DNA of 64,000 bases from DAIRGB01 sp036794765 (lineage in GTDB: Bacteria; Patescibacteriota; JAHJAL01): NCBI GenBank assembly GCA_036794765.1, contig DAIRGB010000001.1, positions 32,019-96,018 on the forward strand, in the 5' to 3' direction. Position 1 is the stretch's first letter, and each line of letters opens with the position of its first letter. The notes below the pieces were generated by a model. The model did not search any database. It was not told the origin of the DNA and saw only the letters and a list, made by a program, of their open reading frames with translations. Positions 50,600 to 59,561 of this stretch are shown here, piece by piece. Both the position numbers and the translations under genes were made by a program.

Positions 50600-51376
50600 A
50601 TGTATTTTTCTAAATTTTCTTATATATACGATCCAAAGTCGAAAAAGGCTTTCAAATTGTCTCGAAGCAAAATTGAATTATTTGTTCAGTGTCCCAGGTG
50701 TTTTTATTTGGATGTTCGGTGCGGTATAAAACGTCCTTCTTTTCCTTCTTTTACTTTGAATAGTGCGGTGGATTTTTTATTGAAAAAAGAATTTGATATT
50801 CATCGAAGTGGGGGGACTAGTCATCCCTTGATGACAAATTATGGTTTGAGGGCAATTCCTTTTGCTCATCCAAAAATAGAACAATATCGACATAATTTTA
50901 CTGGATTGGGTTTTTTGCATCAGCCAACCAATTTTTGGTTGTATGGGGCGGTTGATGATATCTGGATAGATGAAAATCAGGAGTTGATAATCGTGGATTA
51001 CAAGTCCACCAGTACCGATGAAGAAATCACTTTGGAGGGAAAATGGAAGGAGGGATATAAAAGGCAGATGGAAATTTACCAGTGGTTGGCTAGACGGGAA
51101 GAGGGTTTGACAAAGTGGAAGATTTCAAATACCGGATATTTTGTTTATTGCAATGGCTTGAAAGATCGTCGGGCTTTTGATGCCAAGTTGGAATTTGCTG
51201 TAAAAATTATTCCTTATATTGGGGACGATGGTTGGGTTGAAGAGACGATAAAAAGCATGCATGCTTGTTTGGTTGGCGAGAGTGCGCCATTGAGTGCAGA
51301 TGATTGTGAATATTGTACATATCGGCAAAAGGCAGTCAAAGAAGAAATCTGGGGAGGAAAGACTTTGTTTGGATAA
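50600..51376 (+). CDS. PD-(D/E)XK nuclease with paired cysteines (RecB/Cas4-like)
   Basis: 258 residues. An N-terminal LSRSKIELFVQCPRCFYL and a C-terminal CEYCTYRQ provide four cysteines, as in Cas4/AddB-type iron-sulfur or zinc nucleases. The core shows YGAVDDIWID, then LIIVDYKSTSTDEE (Asp-x-Lys nuclease motif) and QMEIYQWL, a typical motif after the lysine. No Cas genes or CRISPR array are near, so it is more likely a DNA-repair type nuclease. The next gene begins 4 bases after its stop. Confidence 0.8.
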   Translation: MYFSKFSYIYDPKSKKAFKLSRSKIELFVQCPRCFYLDVRCGIKRPSFPSFTLNSAVDFLLKKEFDIHRSGGTSHPLMTNYGLRAIPFAHPKIEQYRHNFTGLGFLHQPTNFWLYGAVDDIWIDENQELIIVDYKSTSTDEEITLEGKWKEGYKRQMEIYQWLARREEGLTKWKISNTGYFVYCNGLKDRRAFDAKLEFAVKIIPYIGDDGWVEETIKSMHACLVGESAPLSADDCEYCTYRQKAVKEEIWGGKTLFG

Positions 51377-51380
51377 AAAT

Positions 51381-52418
51381 ATGCGACAAAAAAAACGGAA
51401 AAAAATTGGTTGGTCGGGTTTGATATATCTTGTTTTTGTTTTGTTTTTTGCAGTATTGATTATATCGAGATGGTCCGACGTGGTGCGGATTTTTTCCAGT
51501 ATGAAAGAGGCGAACTATTTTTGGTTGGTGGCGGCGTTGGGGGTACAAGTATTGATTGTTGCCAATCAGTCTATGTTTTATTCTGATTGTTATCGTTTTT
51601 TTGGGTTGAGGGTGGGTTGGTGGCGTTTTTTTCAACTAGTGCCGGCGGCAAATTTTATGAGTATGGTTTCTCCATCGGGTGGATTCGTGGCAGGTATTTC
51701 TTTGTTGTTTTGGGATGGACATAAATTGAATTTACCCAAAGGTAAATTGGTTTTGGCTCATGTAGTATATTGGGTAGTCTATTATCTGGTGTATTTGTTG
51801 TTTCTACTGGTTGGTTTATTTTATCTGATTATTCATCAGCAATTGAAGGACTATGTTATCATTCCAGCCTTGATTATGTTTGCGGTAGTTTTTGTTGTTT
51901 TAGCTGTTTTAGTTGTTTCAATGGATAATTTTGATCGTTTCAAGAACACTTCTTTAAAAGTGGTTGGGTATATAAATAGATTTAATAGATGGTTAAATAG
52001 AAATAATAAGATAGATATAAGGTTGGTTAAAAAATATAGTTATGAGATATATGATGGTTATCATTTGACGATTACGAGTATTGGTCGGTTAAAAAGGATA
52101 TTGTATCGTTCGGTATTACAAATATTTTTGAATGTATTGATATTAATGGTTTTAGTTTGGTCTTTAGGTGGTAATGGTGGTAGTTTTGCGGTTTTATTGT
52201 CTTGTTATGTAGTGGCAGCGTTGTTGATGGTTGTTTCGGTTACTCCATCGGGTGTGGGTGTAGTAGAGTTGGCAATGATAACTATACTAAGGGCATCTTT
52301 GTTGGATTTTGATCGAGCGGTGTTGGTGGTATTGCTTTATCGATTTTTTCAATTTTGGTTACCATTGATTTGGGGTTTTTGGGCGTTTCGTAGGATAAAT
52401 TTTATCAACAGAAAATAA
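51381..52418 (+). CDS. flippase-like membrane protein (LPG_synthase_TM/UPF0104 type)
   Basis: 345 residues from the ATG at 51381. About eight membrane segments with the family features PAANFMSMVSPSGGFVAGI and TPSGVGVVELAMITILRA near the end. The proteins of this family include lysyl-phosphatidylglycerol synthase membrane domains and lipid-linked glycan flippase-like proteins; the soluble transferase domain is absent. The specific cargo is unknown. Confidence 0.82.
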   Translation: MRQKKRKKIGWSGLIYLVFVLFFAVLIISRWSDVVRIFSSMKEANYFWLVAALGVQVLIVANQSMFYSDCYRFFGLRVGWWRFFQLVPAANFMSMVSPSGGFVAGISLLFWDGHKLNLPKGKLVLAHVVYWVVYYLVYLLFLLVGLFYLIIHQQLKDYVIIPALIMFAVVFVVLAVLVVSMDNFDRFKNTSLKVVGYINRFNRWLNRNNKIDIRLVKKYSYEIYDGYHLTITSIGRLKRILYRSVLQIFLNVLILMVLVWSLGGNGGSFAVLLSCYVVAALLMVVSVTPSGVGVVELAMITILRASLLDFDRAVLVVLLYRFFQFWLPLIWGFWAFRRINFINRK

Positions 52419-52457
52419 TTAAAAATTGAGGTATAATTTTTACTGGAGGGCAAAAAA

Positions 52458-54122
52458 ATGGAAGCGATTGCGGTTTTGTATTCCGTAGCTGCGTTGTTTG
52501 GAGCGGGAGTTAAAAAATTGAAACTGCCGATGATGGTTGGCTTTATGCTGGCAGGATTGTTGTTGGCGACTTTGGGAGTGAGTTGGCAAGGTCAATCATG
52601 GTTGGTTACGATATCGGAATATGGAGCGGCGTTTTTGCTGTTTTCGGTGGGCTTGGAAATAAATTGGCAGTATTTTAAAGATTTGGGATGGACGATTTTA
52701 GGAATGTCACTTTTGCAAATGGTGCTTATTTTCGGTTTAGTTTATAGTTTTTTGTATTTGTTGGGTTATGATTTTATTACTGCAATAGTGTTGTCAGTGG
52801 TGGTGGCTTTTTCCAGTACGGTATTGGTGGCAATGATTTTGAAAGATAAAAAACAGTTGCATAGTTTGCATGGCAGAATTTTGTTGGGGGTGCTTTTGAT
52901 CCAAGATATGGCAGTAATCGTTATATTGCTTTTTTTACCATATTTAAACTCACAAAATATTTCGTGGTGGCAATTGGTTAGTAAAATTGGTTTGAATGTT
53001 TTTACTATTTTTTTGGTGCTTGGTTTTGGTCGATTTTTATTCTCACGATTAAAATATTTGTTTCGTCATGAGGATGAGGTATTTTTTGTTTTGTCGATCG
53101 CTTATTTGGTTACTGTGATGTATATTTTTAGTTTACCTTTTGTCGGTTTGCCTCCGGAAATTGCTGGTTTGGTCGCTGGTTTGAGTTTGTCTAATACGAT
53201 GGAAAGAGAAAGAGTCGCAAATTGGTTCGAACCTCTGAGAAATTTTTTGTTGGTTTTTTTGTTTTTTTACGTAGGGATGCAGGTAAAATTTGAGTGGATT
53301 ATACAAGATATCAAGTTGTTATTGGGTTTGTTACTGGCAATTTTTGTAATCAAAATGGTAATTGGTTGGATGGTGGCGGGAGTGGCCGGTTTGCCGAAGA
53401 AGGTGATTATGCTGACAGGATTGGGTTTGGCTAATTTATCTGAGTTGGGTTTTGTAATTTTACCCATGACCAATCGCATGGGTTTGATTAGTGATCGGTA
53501 TTTGTCGATATATAGTGTTCTGATTCTAATAAGTATTATTATGTCAGCTGTATTTCTTCATAATAGTGAGAAGTTTTATAGCGATTTTGGTAATTATTTT
53601 TCTTTGTTGGAAAAAGCGAAGATTTTTCGTCCGAAACTTGCCAATAATTTGTTTTGGCGAAAGATTGTATTGATTGGTTGTCATCGTTCCGGTTGGGCAA
53701 TAATAAATAGCTTAGAAAAAGAAAAAAATGAGTTGGTGGTTTTGGATTATGATTTGCAAGTAGTAAAAAGATTGCGTCTTTTGGGTGTCGATGCATATTA
53801 TTGTGATGCGACCGATGTTCGTTCATTGGCGGAATTTGATTTGGGTCGGGCCAAAATGGTTATCTCAACGGTGCCGGATGTAAGGGATAATCTGACTATT
53901 TGGCATTTTATCAAACAAAATTCAAAAAAGGTTATTCCAAAGTTTATTTGTTTGGCACGTACTTTTCATGAAATGGAAATTTTGTATGCGGCAAAAGTTC
54001 ATTTGGTATTGAATCCGTATTTATCGGTGGCCGGTGATTTTGTTTCGATTGTTGAATCAAACAATAAGAGAAAGATATTAAATGATTATAAAGTATCTCA
54101 TAATAAGATGATGAGATTATAG
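52458..54122 (+). CDS. Kef-type cation/proton exchanger with C-terminal TrkA-N domain
   Basis: 554 residues. The first 380 residues are a CPA2 exchanger domain with about 12 membrane segments; SVVVAFSSTVLVAMILKDKK and LLIQDMAVIVILLFLP are typical. The C-terminal Rossmann domain has VLIGCHRSGWAIINSL, a cysteine-containing variant of the GxGxxG nucleotide motif, and DYDLQVVKRLRLLG. It likely exchanges K+ or Na+ for protons, gated by a nucleotide. A GGAGGG ribosome binding site lies upstream. Confidence 0.88.
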   Translation: MEAIAVLYSVAALFGAGVKKLKLPMMVGFMLAGLLLATLGVSWQGQSWLVTISEYGAAFLLFSVGLEINWQYFKDLGWTILGMSLLQMVLIFGLVYSFLYLLGYDFITAIVLSVVVAFSSTVLVAMILKDKKQLHSLHGRILLGVLLIQDMAVIVILLFLPYLNSQNISWWQLVSKIGLNVFTIFLVLGFGRFLFSRLKYLFRHEDEVFFVLSIAYLVTVMYIFSLPFVGLPPEIAGLVAGLSLSNTMERERVANWFEPLRNFLLVFLFFYVGMQVKFEWIIQDIKLLLGLLLAIFVIKMVIGWMVAGVAGLPKKVIMLTGLGLANLSELGFVILPMTNRMGLISDRYLSIYSVLILISIIMSAVFLHNSEKFYSDFGNYFSLLEKAKIFRPKLANNLFWRKIVLIGCHRSGWAIINSLEKEKNELVVLDYDLQVVKRLRLLGVDAYYCDATDVRSLAEFDLGRAKMVISTVPDVRDNLTIWHFIKQNSKKVIPKFICLARTFHEMEILYAAKVHLVLNPYLSVAGDFVSIVESNNKRKILNDYKVSHNKMMRL

Positions 54123-54187
54123 GATTGAAATTTGTGGAATATTAGTTTTATAGTATATTTAGTGTTTATAAATCTAATTATTTTTTT

Positions 54188-54757
54188 ATGAAAAAGTGGC
54201 AGTATATTTTGGGTGTTTTGGTTTTAATTGTGGTGGTTTTGGGAGGTTATTATTTTTATCGAACAAAAATGAACAATAATAATCAATCCGGGGCGAGAGT
54301 CGATTATGAATTGATCGACAGGAGTAATTGTGGTTTGTATAGTAGTATTTCTGATGGCGATAAAAACTTTGAGAAGTATAAAAGTATGTCTGTCTGGATA
54401 TTCGCTGATGTTTCTGAGTGGAAAAGGTTTTGGGAAACAGATATTAGACAAATTGGTACTGGTGGTTTTGATGATTATCCGCGGGTTGATTTTGAAAAAA
54501 AGAGAGTATTGGCCTTGTTGCAAGGTATCAAGCCAACTGGTGGGTTTTATATGGAGATAAAAGAATTGTCTTTTTCAGGAAAAAAATTAATTGTGAAAGT
54601 AAATATTGTTGAACCAAAGGAAGGGGAGTCTCAGACGCAGGCTATTAGTTCGCCTTATGATATTATTAAGTTTGATAAAGAAATTTTGGATGGAAAAACC
54701 GCTTTGGAGATTTGGGATACCAATTCTGGGAAGTTGGTTTTATCACAAAAGATTTAA
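54188..54757 (+). CDS. membrane-anchored protein with PrcB_C-like domain
   Basis: 189 residues. An N-terminal membrane segment (ILGVLVLIVVVLGGYYFY) is followed by a soluble part. The segment LQGIKPTGGFYMEIKELSFS, then a later strand with EPKEGESQTQAISSPYDIIK, matches the PrcB C-terminal domain (GxKPTGGYxIxI...TPYxxI). In spirochaetes PrcB works with a protease complex, but the domain is widespread. Its end is 23 bases from the next gene. Secreted or membrane-held; function uncertain. Confidence 0.65.
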   Translation: MKKWQYILGVLVLIVVVLGGYYFYRTKMNNNNQSGARVDYELIDRSNCGLYSSISDGDKNFEKYKSMSVWIFADVSEWKRFWETDIRQIGTGGFDDYPRVDFEKKRVLALLQGIKPTGGFYMEIKELSFSGKKLIVKVNIVEPKEGESQTQAISSPYDIIKFDKEILDGKTALEIWDTNSGKLVLSQKI

Positions 54758-54780
54758 ATGGTAATTACAAAGTGAGGGAT

Positions 54781-55506
54781 ATGGATATCTTTATAAAGAG
54801 GATTGTTTTCTTGTTATTGTTTTTTGTTGGCTCCAATAGCGTTTTGGCGGCTACTAATCAGCCGACAGTGAATTTGACTGTTTCTAACACGGAAGCTAAA
54901 AAAGGAGATGTTGTTACTATTGGTGTAACAGTTAATAATGGTGATACAAAAGAATTGCAGGATACTGTTTTGGCTTTGGATTTACCGGTTGATTCCGGTT
55001 TGAGTTTTATTAGTTCCAGTCATCCGATTGAATGGACCAGTGATAGTCGTCCTTTATGGAGGTTGGGTATTGTTGGTCCAGGAATGACTGATCAATTGAG
55101 TTTGACGATTAGATTGAATTCCGATTTTGCAGGGACGGGTTTGGAGGCGCAAGCTCTGGTAACGGGTAGTTTAAATGGGGAAGAACAAAGTATATATTCA
55201 AACAACGTTGGCGTTTCTTTGATTGCTGATGAAATAAAAAAGGAAGAAACCAAGGAAAATGATTTGACTGCAAAAGCCGATACAAAAGATGAAAAGAATA
55301 CCGTAGATGGCGATAAAGTTGATGGTCTGGTGGCAACTGGGGCGAAAAAAATCGATGTTGAATCTTTGGCGGGAATTGCTGATATGTCCAAGTATGACAA
55401 TGTAAATCGTTGGGACGGTAGATTTTTAGTGGTTGGGGTAGTGGCTTTTGTTTTGGTTTTGGTGGTTGGTTTGTTGGCTTTTTTTATGGGTCGTAAATCC
55501 AAGTAA
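54781..55506 (+). CDS. secreted protein with beta-sandwich domain and C-terminal membrane anchor
   Basis: 241 residues from the ATG at 54781, which follows GTGAGGG. The signal peptide ends near NSVLA. A CARDB/DUF11-like beta-sandwich follows (PTVNLTVSNTEAKKGDVVTI and LRLGIVGPGMTDQLSLTIRL-like strands). A charged, disordered linker (Glu/Lys/Asp-rich) leads to a C-terminal membrane helix (FLVVGVVAFVLVLVVGLLAF) and GRKSK. It is a surface protein of unknown function. The next gene starts 6 bases later. Confidence 0.7.
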   Translation: MDIFIKRIVFLLLFFVGSNSVLAATNQPTVNLTVSNTEAKKGDVVTIGVTVNNGDTKELQDTVLALDLPVDSGLSFISSSHPIEWTSDSRPLWRLGIVGPGMTDQLSLTIRLNSDFAGTGLEAQALVTGSLNGEEQSIYSNNVGVSLIADEIKKEETKENDLTAKADTKDEKNTVDGDKVDGLVATGAKKIDVESLAGIADMSKYDNVNRWDGRFLVVGVVAFVLVLVVGLLAFFMGRKSK

Positions 55507-55512
55507 GTTTTT

Positions 55513-55902
55513 ATGGAAGATATTGTTTTAAAAGAAAACAAAGCAGGAATTTGGAAGGTGTGGCTGGGAGTAGTGGTTTTTTTAGCGATTTTTTTGTTGG
55601 GGGTGTGGTGGTTGTATTCTTGGTTGTTGTCTCCTTGGTTAAACAGTGTTGAAAATATGGGTAAAGAAAATGTTGTTGTGCCTGGGGTAGTAGAGACAGA
55701 TCAGGATAAAGACGGATTAAACTTAAAAGAAGAATCGAGGTTGGGGACGAGTGATAATTTGAAAGATACTGATAATGATGGCTTGGATGATAAAAGGGAA
55801 ATTGATTTGGGTACAAATCCATTGAAGACAGATAGTGATGGTGATGGATACTTGGATGGCATAGAAGTCAATTCAGGCCATGATCCTCTGAAAAAGTTAT
55901 GA
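55513..55902 (+). CDS. membrane-anchored protein with thrombospondin type 3 calcium-binding repeats
   Basis: 129 residues. One membrane helix (about residues 13-40) is followed by TSP3-like repeats: DQDKDGLNLKEE, DTDNDGLDDKREIDLGTNP and TDSDGDGYLDGIEVNSGHDP. The Asp-x-Asp-x-Asp-Gly spacing is a calcium-binding pattern. It is predicted to extend outside the cell and to be stabilised by calcium. Likely operon with the preceding envelope gene. Confidence 0.8.
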   Translation: MEDIVLKENKAGIWKVWLGVVVFLAIFLLGVWWLYSWLLSPWLNSVENMGKENVVVPGVVETDQDKDGLNLKEESRLGTSDNLKDTDNDGLDDKREIDLGTNPLKTDSDGDGYLDGIEVNSGHDPLKKL

Positions 55903-55981
55903 CTTTATGATTGAGATTAAGAAAAATGATTGTTAAAATTAATTTAGTAATTAGATTTTAAAGGAAAAAATTGGAGGGCAT

Positions 55982-56284
55982 ATGATTTTTGGTGTAGTTT
56001 TTGTTTTAACTGGTATTGTTTGGTTTTTGCAAAGTATTGGCTGGGTGGATGATACTATTTGGAATTTGTATTTACCTTTGGTTTTAGTAGTGATTGGTTT
56101 GAGTATTTTGTTTCATAGTCAGGAAAATGAATGTATTATGTGCCGTTTGTGGGATTCTGGTGACGTGAAAGAATCCAAACCCGTAGTCAATGCTCCTGTT
56201 GTTCCAAAAAAGGAAAAAGTGGAAACAAAAAAAGTTGTAGCAAGATCAGTTTCAAAAACTAAGAAGAAAGTAACAACAAAATAG
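55982..56284 (+). CDS. small membrane protein with Lys-rich tail
   Basis: 100 residues. Two membrane segments form a hairpin (MIFGVVFVLTGIVWFLQSIG and LYLPLVLVVIGLSILF, similar to LiaF/DUF5668 hairpins). They are followed by a Pro/Val/Lys-rich disordered tail (PVVPKKEKVETKKVVA, then SVSKTKKK). GGAGGG precedes the ATG. Followed by a terminator. Function unknown. Confidence 0.65.
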   Translation: MIFGVVFVLTGIVWFLQSIGWVDDTIWNLYLPLVLVVIGLSILFHSQENECIMCRLWDSGDVKESKPVVNAPVVPKKEKVETKKVVARSVSKTKKKVTTK

Positions 56285-56302
56285 TCTTGTTGTATGCTTT
56301 TT

Positions 56303-56332
56303 GACTCTTTGTGAATACAGAGAGTCTTTTTT
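56303..56332 (+). terminator. rho-independent terminator
   Basis: GACTCT pairs with AGAGTC across a 12-base loop, followed by a T-run. It separates the envelope genes from nrdR. Confidence 0.65.
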
Positions 56333-56391
56333 ATTGTCAATGAACTTATTTATTGGTCAGGTATTGGCTAGTGGCGATTATCCACAATAAT

Positions 56392-56438
56392 ATACTAAAT
56401 CCATTGTTATAATAATTTCTGAAGTCTATATCTAGTGT
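56392..56438 (+). promoter_or_regulatory. two NrdR-box-like sites flanking an extended -10 promoter
   Basis: Site 2 at 56423-56438 (AGTCTATATCTAGTGT) matches the ACACTATATATAGTGT consensus at 13 of 16 positions. Site 1 at 56392-56407 matches at 11 of 16. Their starts are 31 bases apart, the spacing typical of NrdR operators. TGTTATAAT at 56405-56413 is a perfect extended -10 that lies between and partly over site 1. NrdR binding would block transcription, consistent with autoregulation and control of nrdJ. Confidence 0.65.
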
Positions 56439-56448
56439 AATTATTTTT

Positions 56449-56895
56449 ATGAAATGTCCGAGTTGTGGTTTTGAGGATAGCGCTGTCTTGGAAACTCGCA
56501 CGATGTTGGCCGGAGCGGTGATAAAACGGCGACGGGTTTGCGAAAGGTGTTCTGATAGATTTAATACTTTGGAAAAGCTGGATAGTGTTGAGTTGATGGT
56601 TAGAAAAAAAGATCGTACTAAAGAACCTTTTGATAAGAGAAAGATTATTAGGGGTATGATTTTGGCTTTAGAAAAAAGACCTTTTCAAAAAAATAGGCTG
56701 GATAATATTGTTGACCAGATTGAGGATGAGTTGTTGAGCAAGGGGGTTAGAGTGATAGATTCGACGGAAATTGGTGATATAGCTATGAGATATTTGAAGG
56801 ATTTGGATAAAGTGGGATATTTACGTTTTGCTTCTGTTTATTATTCATTTGATAGTGTAAATTCTTTTGCTAGGGAGTTAGAAAATTTGAGATAA
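56449..56895 (+). CDS. nrdR: ribonucleotide reductase transcriptional repressor NrdR
   Basis: 148 residues. Zinc ribbon CPSCGFEDSAVLETR with the second CERCSDRF pair, then an ATP-cone (KKDRTKEPFDKRKIIRGM and KGVRVIDSTEIGDIA). The ATP-cone senses dATP and drives DNA binding to NrdR boxes. Length and order are standard. It is followed 24 bases later by nrdJ, its likely target. Confidence 0.95.
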   Translation: MKCPSCGFEDSAVLETRTMLAGAVIKRRRVCERCSDRFNTLEKLDSVELMVRKKDRTKEPFDKRKIIRGMILALEKRPFQKNRLDNIVDQIEDELLSKGVRVIDSTEIGDIAMRYLKDLDKVGYLRFASVYYSFDSVNSFARELENLR

Positions 56896-56919
56896 GTAAA
56901 AAAAGTTTGGAGGTGAATT

Positions 56920-59325
56920 GTGTCGGAGTTATTTGAAACTTTGAGTTTATCCGGTGTGTCCAGCGAGCCGGTTGTCTCAAAGGCGGTTAAAACTAAGAAG
57001 GTAAAGAAGAAGGTAAAGGATTTTGATGTAATTTTTCCGGAGATTGAGATTGGTTGTAGCGAGAATGCTTTGAAAGTATTACAGTCAAGATATCTAACCA
57101 AAGATGAGAATGGGAAGGTTTTGGAAGAACCGAAAGATTTATTAAAACGAGTGGCGAAAGTGGTGGCGGCAGTGGATTTTGAATATGGTGCTTCCGGGGA
57201 AGAGTCGGCCAAGGAGTTTTATCGTATTATGGCTAATATGGAGTTTTTACCCAATTCTCCTACATTGATGAATGCGGGAAGAAAATTGGGTCAGTTGTCA
57301 GCTTGTTTTGTTTTGCCAGTGGGTGATTCGATTGAGGATATTTTTGAAGCGGTAAAAAATACCGCTATTATTCATCAGACTGGAGGGGGCACTGGTTTTT
57401 CTTTTTCGCGTCTTAGGCCTAGCAATGATGTTGTGAAAACGACAATGGGTAAATCGTCTGGTCCTTTGTCTTTTATGAAAGTTTTTAATCAGGCTACGGA
57501 ACAGATTAAGCAAGGTGGGACGAGACGAGGAGCGAATATGGCGATTTTGCGAGTAGATCATCCAGATATTATTCAATTTATTGAATGCAAGAGGGATTTG
57601 AACGAATTGACCAATTTTAATATTTCTGTGGCCTTGACAGATAAGTTTATGGAAGCGTTGGAGAATGATGACGAGTATGATTTGATCAATCCTAGAAATC
57701 AGGAGGTGTGGGGTAGGTTGCGCGCCAAAGAAGTTTTTGACAAGGTTGTTGACAATGCTTGGTTTCACGGTGATCCAGGAATTGTTTTTATTGATAGGAT
57801 CAATAAATATGCCCCGGTGCCAAGCATGGGGCCGATTGAGGCGACCAATCCTTGTGGTGAACAGCCGTTGGAACCATATGGTTCATGTAATCTTGGTTCT
57901 ATAAATTTAGCTAAAATGGTAGCAGAGAAAAATGGAGATTTTCAGGTTGATTATGAAAAATTACGAAAAACGGTACGGATTGCTGTTCGTTTTTTGGACA
58001 ATGTAATTGATGCTAATAAATATCCTTTGAAACAGATTGAAGAGGTAAATAAAAAATTAAGGCGAATAGGTTTGGGAGTGATGGGATTTTCTGATATGTT
58101 GATAAAATTGGGAGTTCCATATGATTCAAATGAGGCGGTGAGATTGGCTGAAGATTTGATGAATTTTATTAATACGGAAGCATGGAATATGTCACGGGAA
58201 TTGGGAGAGAAGCGGGGTTCTTTCTCGGCTTTTTCGGATAGTACTTTAGTGGCTAAAGGAGAAAAGGCAGTTAGAAATTGTTCTATCACTACAATTGCTC
58301 CGACGGGAACGATAAGTATTATTTCTAATTGCAGTAGTGGTATTGAGCCGCTTTTTGCTATTTCGTATATTCGGGAAAATATCTTGGGTGGGGATACAAA
58401 GATGGTTGAGGTTAATCCGTTGTTTGAAAAAATTGCTAAACAAAGGGGGTTTTATTCTGAAGAATTGATGAAAAAGATAGCCCAAAAAGGTAGTTTGCAG
58501 GAGATTATGGAGATTCCCGAGGATGTAAGACGAGTTTTTGTGACTTCACACGATATTTCTCCGGAGTGGCATGTAAAAATTCAGGCTGCTTTTCAAAAGT
58601 ATGTTGATAATGCAGTATCAAAAACGGTTAATTTTAAACATGATGCTACTAGAGAAGATGTTTATAAGGTGTATATGCTTGCTTATGATTTGGGTTGTAA
58701 GGGGGTAACTATATATAGGGATGGTTGTAGAGATAAACAGGTTTTAAATATTGCTGGGACCAAAGATTTGCAGAAAAAAAACGGGAACGAATTGGAGCAA
58801 TTGGTTAATGCTCCTGTAACTTTGATACCCAAAAAAAGACCACAAGTATTGGAGGGAAAAACAATAAAAATTGGGACGGGAGAAGGTGATTTGTATGTGA
58901 CGATAAATCAAGATGAAGAAGGTATTCCTTTTGAATTGTTTGCTACCATGGGTAAGTCTGGAGGATTTTCGGCGGCACAAACTGAAGCGATAGGCCGTTT
59001 GATTTCTTTATGTTTTCGTTCCAATATTGAGCCATTACGAATTATTAAGCAGTTAAAGGGAATTAGGGGTAGTAAGCCGATTGGTTTTGGTGAGAATCGA
59101 GTTTTATCATCACCTGATGCAATTGCCAAGGCTCTGGAAATATATTTGCGTCCACCTTTGGATTTGGAGTTTGACAAAGAAGATCATGTAAAATTGCCGA
59201 TTGTAACGGATGAGGATGTAGTAAAAGATACTCAGTATCAGATTTGTAGTGAGTGTGGTGGTACAGTAGAACACGAAGGAGGATGTTCGGTTTGTCATGA
59301 TTGTGGTTATTCAGAGTGCGGTTGA
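56920..59325 (+). CDS. nrdJ: class II (adenosylcobalamin-dependent) ribonucleotide reductase
   Basis: Reduces ribonucleotides to deoxyribonucleotides with a B12-generated radical. 801 residues from a GTG start supported by GGAGGTGAA. Active-site elements: SACFVLPVGDS (first redox cysteine), TNPCGEQPLEPYGSCNLGS (Asn, radical Cys and Glu of the NxCGE triad), and ITTIAPTGTIS (phosphate loop). A TSCPD-type domain follows from about residue 640, and the C-terminal tail carries CSECGG and CSVCHDCGYSECG cysteines for regeneration and zinc. No N-terminal ATP-cone is seen, so overall activity control probably depends on NrdR. The cell needs B12 from some source. Confidence 0.94.
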   Translation: MSELFETLSLSGVSSEPVVSKAVKTKKVKKKVKDFDVIFPEIEIGCSENALKVLQSRYLTKDENGKVLEEPKDLLKRVAKVVAAVDFEYGASGEESAKEFYRIMANMEFLPNSPTLMNAGRKLGQLSACFVLPVGDSIEDIFEAVKNTAIIHQTGGGTGFSFSRLRPSNDVVKTTMGKSSGPLSFMKVFNQATEQIKQGGTRRGANMAILRVDHPDIIQFIECKRDLNELTNFNISVALTDKFMEALENDDEYDLINPRNQEVWGRLRAKEVFDKVVDNAWFHGDPGIVFIDRINKYAPVPSMGPIEATNPCGEQPLEPYGSCNLGSINLAKMVAEKNGDFQVDYEKLRKTVRIAVRFLDNVIDANKYPLKQIEEVNKKLRRIGLGVMGFSDMLIKLGVPYDSNEAVRLAEDLMNFINTEAWNMSRELGEKRGSFSAFSDSTLVAKGEKAVRNCSITTIAPTGTISIISNCSSGIEPLFAISYIRENILGGDTKMVEVNPLFEKIAKQRGFYSEELMKKIAQKGSLQEIMEIPEDVRRVFVTSHDISPEWHVKIQAAFQKYVDNAVSKTVNFKHDATREDVYKVYMLAYDLGCKGVTIYRDGCRDKQVLNIAGTKDLQKKNGNELEQLVNAPVTLIPKKRPQVLEGKTIKIGTGEGDLYVTINQDEEGIPFELFATMGKSGGFSAAQTEAIGRLISLCFRSNIEPLRIIKQLKGIRGSKPIGFGENRVLSSPDAIAKALEIYLRPPLDLEFDKEDHVKLPIVTDEDVVKDTQYQICSECGGTVEHEGGCSVCHDCGYSECG

Positions 59326-59378
59326 AATAAAATTATTAGACCTAACAATTTTAGCGAACCTGTCAAACACATTAAACA

Positions 59379-59412
59379 AAAAAATCCTCCTGAGTGTCGG
59401 GAGGATTTTTTT
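59379..59412 (+). terminator. rho-independent terminator after nrdJ
   Basis: AAAATCCTCC pairs with GGAGGATTTT across a short loop, T-run follows. Confidence 0.85.
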
Positions 59413-59452
59413 ATGGTAAAATGATAGGTGAATTATTTATTAAAAAAATAAT

Positions 59453-59527
59453 ATGAATAAAAAAATGGTGTTGGCTTTGGTGGCGGTGACTTTTGCATTG
59501 TCGATTATTACTTTTTTGAGTTTATAA
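59453..59527 (+). CDS. 24-residue single-helix membrane peptide candidate
   Basis: ATG to TAA, encoding a basic start (MNKKM) and then one hydrophobic helix (VLALVAVTFALSIITFLSL). It lies alone in the gap between nrdJ and the aldolase. There is no strong ribosome binding site, so this is a candidate only. Confidence 0.35.
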   Translation: MNKKMVLALVAVTFALSIITFLSL

Positions 59528-59561
59528 TAATAGATGATTTGATTGGGGAGAGGATTAAAAA

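Noticed and set aside
50600..51376. Cas4 of a CRISPR system
   Set aside because: No array and no cas1 or cas2 gene in the window.
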